A program made the translations under genes and the position numbers. Below the pieces are notes generated by a model. That model searched no databases and had not been told where the DNA came from. It saw only the letters and a program-made list of their open reading frames with translations. Shown piece after piece: positions 15,406 to 22,706 of a DNA stretch of 64,000 bases (the stretch's first letter is position 1; each line of letters begins with the position of its first letter). This DNA is from an uncultured Ruminiclostridium sp. Its GTDB lineage: Bacteria > Bacillota > Clostridia > Oscillospirales > Ruminococcaceae. The stretch covers positions 1 to 64,000 of the forward strand of contig CALXBK010000008.1 in NCBI GenBank assembly GCA_944386545.1, written 5' to 3'.

Positions 15406-16905
15406 TTAAATTTTATCTTTCTTGCCGGCAGACTTGTCCATCTGTGTGAATGTGCCGATTGCCTCGGTTATCGTCTTTTCGTGAGCAAGCATACCGTATT
15501 TGTCTACCTCGGCTTTATTTTTCTCGCCGTGGGTAAGACAGCCCGCGCCGCCTATACAGCCGCCGACGCACGCCATTCCCTCGATAAAGTTGTTGGGAAG
15601 CAGATTTTTTGAAGCACGCATAAGCGCACGCTTACATTCCTCAATACCGTCGCAGGAAATTGCGCTGAGCTCGAAATCCTCGTTGCCCTGCTCCTTGAGA
15701 GCCTCTGCAACTGCGTCGGAAAGTCCGCCGCACCTTGCGAAAATTCTTCCGTAGTAGGAAGCGTTGTCAAGCATTGTACCCTCAAGCTCGGAAACCTCGA
15801 TTTCTCGGCTGTCGAATATTGCCTGAAGCTCTTCAAAGGTCATTGCATAGTCGATATAAGGCTTGACGGTATCAAGCTGCACCTCGGCTTTCTTTGCGGT
15901 GCAGGGACCTATGAATATTATTTTTGAGTTTTCGTCATGCTCTTTTATAAACTTCGCAATTTCCGCCATGGGCGATAAATTGTGAGAAATATTGTTATTT
16001 AATGTCGGGAACGCCTTTTGTATGTACATTACAAAGGCGGGACAGCATGAGCTTGTAAGGAAGCCTTTTTCGGCGAGCTCCTGCGCCTCCTTGTACGCTA
16101 CCATATCCGCACCGAGCGCCGCCTCAACCACGCTGTGGAAGCCCAGACGCTTGATTGCCGTTACCACCTGGTCAAGCTTAGCATAGGTGAACTGGCTTGA
16201 AATAGAGGGAGCGACAACAGCATACACCTTGTATTTTTTGCCGTTCTCACTTCCCTTAAGCAGATTGATAATGTCAACAATATAGGACTTGTCGCTGATT
16301 GCTCCGAACGGGCACATGTATACGCATGCGCCGCAGGAAATGCATTTGTCGTTGTCAATATGAGCCGCCGCTGAGCTTGTGTCGGTCGCTCTTGAAATAG
16401 CGCCTATCTTGCAGGCTCTTTCGCAGGGACGCTTAAATTCTAAAATCGCTCCGTAGGGGCATACCTTTGCACACTGTCCGCAGTTTACGCACTTTGATTT
16501 GTCAATGTGCGCCTTCTGATGGGAATCGAAGGTAATTGCGCCCATGCGGCATACGTCCTCACAGCGGTGAGCGATACAGCCTCTGCACGCCTCTGTTACG
16601 TCATAGCCGCCGACGGGACATTCGTCACAGGCAATGTCTATAACCTCGATAACGTTGGGGTTGTTTCTGTCGCCGCCCATTGCTATCTTGATACGCTCTG
16701 CAACAATTGCGCGCTCCTTATAGATACAGCAGCGCATTGTGGGCTTGTCCTTGACGATCTTCTTTGCTACATCGTCAAAAAAGCTGAAGGTATCGACAGG
16801 TCTTTCTGTTTCGTCGGTTTCCCACGCATGCTTTGCCACCTCACGCAATACTTTGTATTTTAAGTATTGCACCTTGGTGTCAAATTTTCTGTTCTTTTTA
16901 TCCAT
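15406..16905 (-). CDS. [FeFe]-hydrogenase, group B-like monomeric enzyme (HydA2 type)
   Basis: 499 residues. It carries ferredoxin-like [4Fe-4S] motifs (CVNCGQCAKVCP, CISCGACVYMCP) plus an unusual N-terminal Cys array (CDECPVGGYDVTEACRGC). The H-cluster motifs are complete: L1 TSSCCPAF, L2 GPCTAKKAE, L3 EGMACVGGCIGGAG. TSCCPAF and GPCTAKK are the pattern I associate with group B hydrogenases of Clostridia and Ruminococcus albus HydA2. It would interconvert protons and H2 with reduced ferredoxin in the cytoplasm. It is last in the operon after the phosphatase and HydS-like genes. H-cluster maturases (HydEFG) are not in the window. Confidence 0.88.
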   Translation of the reverse strand: MDKKNRKFDTKVQYLKYKVLREVAKHAWETDETERPVDTFSFFDDVAKKIVKDKPTMRCCIYKERAIVAERIKIAMGGDRNNPNVIEVIDIACDECPVGGYDVTEACRGCIAHRCEDVCRMGAITFDSHQKAHIDKSKCVNCGQCAKVCPYGAILEFKRPCERACKIGAISRATDTSSAAAHIDNDKCISCGACVYMCPFGAISDKSYIVDIINLLKGSENGKKYKVYAVVAPSISSQFTYAKLDQVVTAIKRLGFHSVVEAALGADMVAYKEAQELAEKGFLTSSCCPAFVMYIQKAFPTLNNNISHNLSPMAEIAKFIKEHDENSKIIFIGPCTAKKAEVQLDTVKPYIDYAMTFEELQAIFDSREIEVSELEGTMLDNASYYGRIFARCGGLSDAVAEALKEQGNEDFELSAISCDGIEECKRALMRASKNLLPNNFIEGMACVGGCIGGAGCLTHGEKNKAEVDKYGMLAHEKTITEAIGTFTQMDKSAGKKDKI

Positions 16906-16952
16906 ATTCGTTACAGCACTCCTTATTTTGCTTTTCTTTTGTTCTCATTTTT

Positions 16953-18140
16953 TTAAAAATAGCTTACCTTTATCTTTTTTCCCATTTTCTTCAGACATTG
17001 GCTCAGCTCGTCCACAAGCTGCATTTTTATGTTGAAGGTTATCGGGAGATTGGGGTTCTGGTGAGCTGCGTTTATTGCCCTGCCGACATAGAAGTTTATA
17101 TCGGTTGCGCTTTCAAACAGCATTCTTGCTATCTGCGAAGCGCCGTCGTCAAATATCGACCACTCGTCGTACAGCTTATTGTCGGAAAGGTAATCCTTGG
17201 CGTAATCCAGCACCTTGCTTATTGTGATAACGCCCTCGGTGACTATGTCAACGCCCTCTATCTTTGCCATGGGAGGCACATCGGGGCTGATGTAGTCAAG
17301 GCAGGGGATTACGGGCTTGCCTAAAAACTGTCCCGTAAGGGTAGAGGTCGTACCGCCGCAGACAATGTGCCTGCCGCCCTTTGAGAAGAACAGCGTCATC
17401 ATCTTGTTTAAATCCGCAGGATCGGACGGAGGACCTATCATAAGGTTTACCTGCTCTCTCTCACGGATTTTGATAACGCCGACCGTGGTGTCGTCTCCGG
17501 GAGAGCCGCCGTACAGCCGCACGCACTCGTCAAGAAGCAGTGAAGCGAGCGCTTTTGCGGTGTACTCCCTGTCGTAAACCTTTTCCATGTATTCTATTAT
17601 ATTATCTCTTTGCCAGCCGAAATTGAGCGACTTGCCGACGCCCGCATAAACAGCCCCGTCGCTTGTAGCGATAAAGGTATCGTCAAGCTTTAAGGCAATC
17701 TTGGAGCGATATATGGTCTTGCCGTCTATCTGGCTTATCGTTTTGGGGTAATCGAAATTCTTGCCGTCACGCAGCATTATAACCTGCGGATTGTCGTACT
17801 GGATTATCTCCGCTTCCTTGTTGTCCGTGACTCTTATTATCGTAAAGGTGGAATATGCAACCTTGCGAACCTCGCATATCGGCAGGGTTGCCGCAACAGC
17901 CGAAACGCACTCCTCAAGGCTCATGAAATTTGCCATCATTGTGGAGATGATTTTTGAGGTGAGCGTGGAGAGAATGGAAGCCTTTACTCCGCTTCCAAGT
18001 CCGTCCGCAAGTACGAAAACCACCGTGCTCTCATCAGGCTCAACAAGCTCGACATGGTCACCGCACAGCTGTTCGCCGTGTTTGTTTACGCTTAAATAGC
18101 CGATGTCGGTGCAGAAACTGAAAGCTTTGCTGTTAATCAT
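16953..18140 (-). CDS. SpoIIE/PP2C-type serine phosphatase in the hydrogenase operon
   Basis: 395 residues. The N-terminal half is a PPM/SpoIIE phosphatase: GDHVELVEPDE, VFVLADGLGSGVKAS, IATSDGAVYAG and GGSPGDDTTVGVIKI hold the metal-binding aspartates. The C-terminal about 170 residues (VNLMIGPPSDPADLNKMMTLFFSKGGRHIVCGGTT...) form a second domain found with hydrogenase-linked phosphatases. It starts inside the end of the HydS-like gene (8-bp overlap). By analogy with Ruminococcus and Thermoanaerobacter clusters it probably turns the HydS redox or H2 signal into dephosphorylation of a protein; the target is unknown. Confidence 0.8.
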   Translation of the reverse strand: MINSKAFSFCTDIGYLSVNKHGEQLCGDHVELVEPDESTVVFVLADGLGSGVKASILSTLTSKIISTMMANFMSLEECVSAVAATLPICEVRKVAYSTFTIIRVTDNKEAEIIQYDNPQVIMLRDGKNFDYPKTISQIDGKTIYRSKIALKLDDTFIATSDGAVYAGVGKSLNFGWQRDNIIEYMEKVYDREYTAKALASLLLDECVRLYGGSPGDDTTVGVIKIREREQVNLMIGPPSDPADLNKMMTLFFSKGGRHIVCGGTTSTLTGQFLGKPVIPCLDYISPDVPPMAKIEGVDIVTEGVITISKVLDYAKDYLSDNKLYDEWSIFDDGASQIARMLFESATDINFYVGRAINAAHQNPNLPITFNIKMQLVDELSQCLKKMGKKIKVSYF

Positions 18141-19809
18141 CAGTCAAATTCTCCTTCAGCTTTGTAAGTGCAATCTTCGTTTCCGCCGTGGTTTCGCCCA
18201 GCAGAGAGGCGATTTCCTGAACTACTCTCATCTGCTTTTCAATAACCTTGTCGGTTACGGCGATGGTTTCCTCGGCGCTCTTTTCTCTCTTTGCCCTTGC
18301 CGTTTCCTCATTCGTTATGTCACGCATTATCGACATGATTATGTGATAGCTCTTGTCGTAAATTACGGTTTCTTCAACGTATTTTCCGTACTCTGCAAGA
18401 TATACTCTCTTGTCGTGAATATTTTCGCCCGTGTTCATGACTTCAAGATAAAGCACGGGGTCGAGAATACGCACAACGGGCGAGCCGAGTATGTCGGTAA
18501 CGCTCTTTATGTTCATTATGTCTCTTGCCGCTTTGTTTATCTGCTGTACCGCAAGGTCCTCGTTAAGCACCATAATGCCGTTGGGAGTGTTGTTTATGAT
18601 GTTGTCCGAGAAGCTCTCCGCCTTTTCCTTCAAGTACGGCAGACACATCGTAAGATCGGCCTTGCCCTGAAGAATTGCAACCGCCTTTTCGCGGCAGGTG
18701 TCATAGCCGCAGCTTCCGCAGTTGAGCTCGTGAGAGGGATCGGTCTTGTTCATCTTGCGCAGTATCTCGTCAATAGCCTTGCTGCCGGGCATACTTTTGT
18801 TTACACCTTTGAACGGCATACTCTTTTTCATATCGGAAAGATTATTGACCTCAAATCTTCCGCTTCCCGCAAAGCTGTCAACGGCACGTCTTTCGTGGAT
18901 AACGCCCTCGTGCTTCTTATCCATTGCAGGACCGCCTATACAGCTGTTTACGCAGGCGGACATCTCTATAAAGCACTTGCCTACGTTTCCTGCAATTATA
19001 TCTCTCAGCGCATTTTTGCAGTTTTCAACGCCGTCTATCGCCATGTAAAGGTATTCGGGGTTGTCCTTCTTCATTGAGCGCAGTATACCCGATGTTGTGG
19101 GGTAAAGACGGGATTTTGCCCTCTCGCTCTTTTCTGCGGTATCCGCAGCTGCTTCGGGCTGTATGTTCTCCTCCTTAAGCCATGCGGTAAGCTCCTCAAA
19201 GGTAAGCACGCAGTCAATCGCACCCGCATATTCCTCCGCCTCTGCTTTTTTGGAAAGGCAGGGGCCTATAAACACCGTGTAGCAGCCGGGGTGCTTTGCC
19301 TTGAGCATTTCGCCGTGGGCAAGCATGGGGGATTTTACCTGCGCGAGCATGGGGAGCGCTTCGGGGTAATATTTCTGAATAAGGGTGTTTACCGTATGAC
19401 AGCAGGAGCTGATAATAACGTTGTGCTGTCCGTCGGCAACCATTCTTTCGTATTCCTCGGTGACAAGCTGTGCGCCCTGTGCGGTTTCTTCAACACCCGT
19501 AAAGCCGAGAGAAAGCAGAGCCTTCTCCATGGCTGAAAGTCCCGTGTTGTCGTAGTTTGCGGTAAATGAAGGGGCAATGCTTACATATACGGGAACGCCC
19601 GATGAGATAAGCTGCTTTGCCTTGCCTACATCGTTTCTTATCTGTTTTGCGTTCTGGGGGCAGGCTACAAAGCACATACCGCACAGTATGCACTCGTCCT
19701 CCTCTATGTTTGCCTGACCGTCCGAAAATCTTATGGATTTGACGGGACAATGGCGTATACACTTGTAGCAGTTTTTACAGTTTGATTTTTTCAGCTTAAG
19801 ATAACTCAT
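18133..19809 (-). CDS. Sensory [FeFe]-hydrogenase-like protein with PAS domain (HydS type)
   Basis: 558 residues. N-terminal 2x[4Fe-4S] (CKNCYKCIRHCP at 11-22; CILCGMCFVACP), then an H-cluster domain with altered motifs: L1 SSCCHTV (no Pro), L2 GPCLSKKAE, L3 SACVNSCIGG. Next comes a CGSCGYDTCREKA iron-sulphur domain and a PAS domain (NTPNGIMVLNEDLAVQQINKAARDIM) with a coiled C-terminal tail. This order is that of group C sensory hydrogenases, which read H2 or redox state instead of making H2 in bulk. It overlaps the phosphatase by 8 bp and the upstream thioesterase by 4 bp, so the three are translationally coupled. Confidence 0.85.
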   Translation of the reverse strand: MSYLKLKKSNCKNCYKCIRHCPVKSIRFSDGQANIEEDECILCGMCFVACPQNAKQIRNDVGKAKQLISSGVPVYVSIAPSFTANYDNTGLSAMEKALLSLGFTGVEETAQGAQLVTEEYERMVADGQHNVIISSCCHTVNTLIQKYYPEALPMLAQVKSPMLAHGEMLKAKHPGCYTVFIGPCLSKKAEAEEYAGAIDCVLTFEELTAWLKEENIQPEAAADTAEKSERAKSRLYPTTSGILRSMKKDNPEYLYMAIDGVENCKNALRDIIAGNVGKCFIEMSACVNSCIGGPAMDKKHEGVIHERRAVDSFAGSGRFEVNNLSDMKKSMPFKGVNKSMPGSKAIDEILRKMNKTDPSHELNCGSCGYDTCREKAVAILQGKADLTMCLPYLKEKAESFSDNIINNTPNGIMVLNEDLAVQQINKAARDIMNIKSVTDILGSPVVRILDPVLYLEVMNTGENIHDKRVYLAEYGKYVEETVIYDKSYHIIMSIMRDITNEETARAKREKSAEETIAVTDKVIEKQMRVVQEIASLLGETTAETKIALTKLKENLTDD

Positions 19810-20195
19810 GATTTCACCTTGCCGTATGTTTTAGCGGTAAACCTTTCACCGTTCACGATAAATCTCTCGTGAAGTCCTTTGCCGATTGTTTCGGCTTCGT
19901 CACTTGCCTTTACTTCAAATACAAGCCTTCTTCCGTCGATTTCGCAAAGCGTTGCCGTTGCCTTTACCGCCATGCCCTTGGGAGTTGCGGCAGTATGAGC
20001 CACGTCGAGCTTTGTGCCGACAGAGGTCATGCCCTCGTCAAGCAGTCCCTCAAGGCACTTGCACGCCGCCTGCTCCATAAGAGCAATCATAGCGGGAGTA
20101 GCAAAGACATCCAGTGCGCCGCTGTGGGCGTTTTTGGCGGTATTGGCGTCGGTAACCTCAACCGACACCTCGCCTGTAATTCCTGTTTTAAGCAT
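19806..20195 (-). CDS. FlK-like hotdog thioesterase
   Basis: 129 residues with the hotdog fold signature of the fluoroacetyl-CoA-thioesterase-like family: TPAMIALMEQAACKCLEGLLDEGMTSVGTKLDVAHTAATPKGM and LVFEVKASDEAETIGKGLHERFIV. The Thr/Glu/His set (HSGALDVFATPAMIALME, VAHTAATP) is retained. The natural substrate is unknown. The start chosen is the ATG at 20195 with GGGAAAGAG upstream; seven extra codons are possible. The 4-bp overlap with the HydS-like gene ties it to the hydrogen module, where its role is not obvious. Confidence 0.8.
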   Translation of the reverse strand: MLKTGITGEVSVEVTDANTAKNAHSGALDVFATPAMIALMEQAACKCLEGLLDEGMTSVGTKLDVAHTAATPKGMAVKATATLCEIDGRRLVFEVKASDEAETIGKGLHERFIVNGERFTAKTYGKVKS

Positions 20196-20226
20196 AGTAA
20201 TCTCTTTCCCTTGCATTTTTGCTTTC

Positions 20227-20475
20227 TTAATCTAAATCCTTGAGCAGCTTTTCGTCAAAAATTTCCTTGAAGTTTTCGGGCGATACTCCGCAGATAACCT
20301 CGTCGTCTATCTTTATAGTCACTCCGTCGGTGCAATGGCCCAGACAGAAGGCTGCTCCCAAATTTACCTTGTCGCCGATGTTGTTGTTTGCTATGTAATC
20401 CTTCGCAAGCTCTATAATGCGGTAAGAGCCTTTCAGATGGCAGGAGCTGCCTACGCAGATTTTAACTTCTTTCAT
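20227..20475 (-). CDS. Thioredoxin-like [2Fe-2S] protein (NuoE/HymA-like)
   Basis: 82 residues. Four cysteines in the thioredoxin-like [2Fe-2S] pattern: CVGSSC near the N-terminus and CLGHC near residue 50, then DGVTIKIDDEVICGVSPENFKEIF. Such small ferredoxins pass electrons to hydrogenases and related flavoproteins. The start is the ATG at 20475 (AAAGGAATTATTCCC upstream); a longer frame to 20538 lacks a ribosome binding site and would begin 19 nt after the predicted transcript start. It is the first gene of the hydrogen operon. Confidence 0.85.
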   Translation of the reverse strand: MKEVKICVGSSCHLKGSYRIIELAKDYIANNNIGDKVNLGAAFCLGHCTDGVTIKIDDEVICGVSPENFKEIFDEKLLKDLD

Positions 20476-20563
20476 GGGAATAATTCCTTTCAGATTATCG
20501 GATTTTGTATACCTTCGTTTCTTCTTTGCACGCCGCATTCTTTTGTCGGCATATTACACCTCT

Positions 20564-20592
20564 ATTATATAAGAAAAATCACGCAGTGTCAA
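20564..20592 (-). promoter_or_regulatory. Consensus promoter of the hydrogenase operon
   Basis: On the minus strand: TTGACA (20592-20587), 17-bp spacer, TATAAT (20569-20564). Start expected near 20557, 82 nt before the [2Fe-2S] gene ATG. No Rex-type operator is evident around it. Confidence 0.85.
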
Positions 20593-20713
20593 CACTATCT
20601 CGAAAAATTGTTAAAAATTTATCGAACTTTTAATAATTTTTTCCATGCTTTAGGTGCAGCGAGGAAAAATCAGGCGTAATTTTTCCAAAAAAATTACTTA
20701 AGGCTGTTTTTGC

Positions 20714-20742
20714 TTGCATTTGAAGTTATTTTGTGATACAAT
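20714..20742 (+). promoter_or_regulatory. Promoter of the miaB-ylbF-mutSL run
   Basis: TTGCAT (20714-20719), 17-bp spacer, TACAAT (20737-20742) with an upstream TG giving an extended -10. The rest of the 20476-20788 gap, between the divergent promoters, is AT-rich and shows nothing else. Confidence 0.7.
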
Positions 20743-20788
20743 AAAAAAGTATAGATTTTTATTTGACGGAAAGCGGGATTAAACGGTT

Positions 20789-22189
20789 TTGAACAATAAC
20801 TCCACAAATTATTTCAGCCGCGAGTATATCGAAAAGGTGCGGCAGATAAACGAAAGGCTCGGCAAAATTCCACTGGCGCACGTCCACAGCTTCGGCTGTC
20901 AGCAGAATGTCAGCGATGGCGAAAAGATAAAGGGTATGCTTGCCGAAATGGGCTACGGCTTTACTCCGAACACCTCTGACGCAGATCTGATACTTTTCAA
21001 TACCTGCGCCGTGAGGGAAAATGCCGAGAACAGGGTTTTCGGCAATATCGGTGCGTTAAAAAAGCTGAAAGCGGAAAACAAGGGGCTTATTATAGCGGTC
21101 GGCGGCTGTATGGTACAGCAGGAGCATATTGCTCGGAAAATACGCAAAACCTATCCGCAGGTGGATATAATTTTCGGCACTCACGTTATGGGCGAGATAC
21201 CGCACATGATTTACGACAAGCTCTGCGAAAACCGCAAAACTTTGATGATACCCGACAGCGAGGGCGTTATAACCGAGGGCTTTCCCGTGCTTCGCGAAAG
21301 CGATATAAAGGCAAGCGTGCCGATAATGTACGGCTGTAACAACTTCTGCACCTATTGCATTGTGCCGTATGTCAGAGGGCGTGAGCGTTCGCGCAGGCCG
21401 CAGGACGTCATAGACGAGGTACGCGGACTTGTAGAGAACGGCTGTAAGGAGATACTTCTGCTCGGACAGAACGTGAACTCCTACGGCAAGGAGCATGATT
21501 TCGGATTTTCAAAGCTGCTTTGCGAGCTTGATAAAATCGAGGGGCGTTTTAAAATCAGCTTTATGACCTCTCACCCCAAGGACTGTACCTTTGAGCTTAT
21601 CGACACGATAGCGGACAGCCGCCATATATCCTATCACCTGCACCTGCCCGTCCAGTCGGGAAGCGACAGAATACTAAAGGCGATGAACCGGCATTACGAC
21701 ACGGCGCATTATTTTGAGCTTATCGACTACGCCAAAAAAAGAATACCCTCCGTTGCGCTGACAACGGATATAATAGTCGGCTTTCCCGGTGAAACCTATG
21801 AGGATTTCAGATGCACCCTAGAGCTTATGAAAAAGGTGGAGTACGATTCGGCGTATACCTTCATATACAGCAAAAGAGAGGGTACTGCGGCGGCGTCGAT
21901 GCCCGATCCCGTAAGCGACGAGGAAAAGGGAAAATGGTTCAGGGAGCTTCTTGAAGTACAGCAGGCGGTTTCCGAAAAGGCGTATTCTCGTTTTGTCGGC
22001 AAGGAAATTGAGGTGCTGTGCGACGGTATCGGCAGAACGGCAGACGGCTGTATGACGGGACATTCAAGGCACGGCGTGATTGTCGATTTTAACGGCGGCA
22101 GGGAGCTTATAGGCAAATTCGTAACGGTAAGGGTGCAAAAAGCCATGCCGTGGGCGGTGGTAGGAGAATTGGTCGGGATATCCGATTAA
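20789..22189 (+). CDS. miaB: tRNA-2-methylthio-N6-dimethylallyladenosine synthase
   Basis: 466 residues. Radical-SAM methylthiotransferase that adds the methylthio group to i6A37 of tRNAs reading UNN codons. The UPF0004 domain (HVHSFGCQQNVSDGEKIKGML, FNTCAVRENAENRVFG, VGGCMVQQEH) is followed by the radical-SAM triad in YGCNNFCTYCIVPYVRGRERSR, with GRERSR typical of MiaB rather than RimO, and a TRAM domain at the end. The start is a TTG at 20789; no in-frame ATG precedes the conserved domain. miaA, its pathway partner, lies in the same run. Confidence 0.93.
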   Translation: MNNNSTNYFSREYIEKVRQINERLGKIPLAHVHSFGCQQNVSDGEKIKGMLAEMGYGFTPNTSDADLILFNTCAVRENAENRVFGNIGALKKLKAENKGLIIAVGGCMVQQEHIARKIRKTYPQVDIIFGTHVMGEIPHMIYDKLCENRKTLMIPDSEGVITEGFPVLRESDIKASVPIMYGCNNFCTYCIVPYVRGRERSRRPQDVIDEVRGLVENGCKEILLLGQNVNSYGKEHDFGFSKLLCELDKIEGRFKISFMTSHPKDCTFELIDTIADSRHISYHLHLPVQSGSDRILKAMNRHYDTAHYFELIDYAKKRIPSVALTTDIIVGFPGETYEDFRCTLELMKKVEYDSAYTFIYSKREGTAAASMPDPVSDEEKGKWFRELLEVQQAVSEKAYSRFVGKEIEVLCDGIGRTADGCMTGHSRHGVIVDFNGGRELIGKFVTVRVQKAMPWAVVGELVGISD

Positions 22190-22233
22190 TCGTAAATAAA
22201 TCCGCGCAGCGGAAAAAAGAAAGGAATATGATC

Positions 22234-22644
22234 ATGGACGCAATTAAAGCGGCAAGAGAGCTTGGAAAGGCTATTCAGGCAGATGAACGCTATATTCGCT
22301 ACAACGAGGCGAAAAAGGCAAACGACGAGGACGGCAAGCTTCAGGAGCTTATCAGCGAGTTCAGCCTTGCAAGACAGAAGGTAGGTCTTGAAATGAGCAA
22401 GTCCGAGGATGCACAGGACAAGGAAAAGCTGAATGAGGCAAACAAGGAAATGCAGAGACTCTACACCCTTGTTATGCAGAACGAGCACATGGCTGATTTT
22501 ACCGTTGCAAAGCAGGCAATGGACAAGCTGTTGCAGGACATTAACGCTATAATCGGTCTTTGCTGTGACGGCGAGGATCCCGACACCTGCGAAATCCCCA
22601 CAGGCTGCAGCGGCTCCTGCTCAACCTGCGGCGGCTGTCACTGA
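22234..22644 (+). CDS. ylbF: YlbF/YmcA-family regulator with a Cys-rich tail
   Basis: 136 residues from the ATG at 22234 (AAGGA with 8-nt spacing; an ATG six bases upstream is too close to it). The helical YlbF domain (AIKAARELGKAIQADERYIRYNEAKKAN...LARQKVGLEMSK) is followed by a tail with seven cysteines and an end GSCSTCGGCH. In Bacillus, YlbF, YmcA and YaaT form an Fe-S complex that modulates RNase Y and mRNA processing. The tail likely binds metal or an Fe-S cluster. It lies between miaB and mutS. Confidence 0.8.
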   Translation: MDAIKAARELGKAIQADERYIRYNEAKKANDEDGKLQELISEFSLARQKVGLEMSKSEDAQDKEKLNEANKEMQRLYTLVMQNEHMADFTVAKQAMDKLLQDINAIIGLCCDGEDPDTCEIPTGCSGSCSTCGGCH

Positions 22645-22658
22645 GCCGACGGTTTATA

Positions 22659-22683
22659 ACGATAGGGCAAGCCCCTTATTGAA
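22659..22683 (+). repeat. Short dispersed repeat, diverged copy 5
   Basis: GATAGGGCAAGCCCC + TTATTGAA; the stem keeps 4 bp (GGGC/GCCC). It is preceded by a short CGGCT/AGCCG hairpin that overlaps the ylbF stop and is followed directly by the mutS ribosome binding site. Confidence 0.6.
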
Positions 22684-22706
22684 TACCACGAAAGGAATGA
22701 TGCACT

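Noticed and set aside
18103..19077. 324-codon plus-strand frame over hydS
   Set aside because: Antisense to clear iron-sulphur and PAS coding sequence; no independent support.
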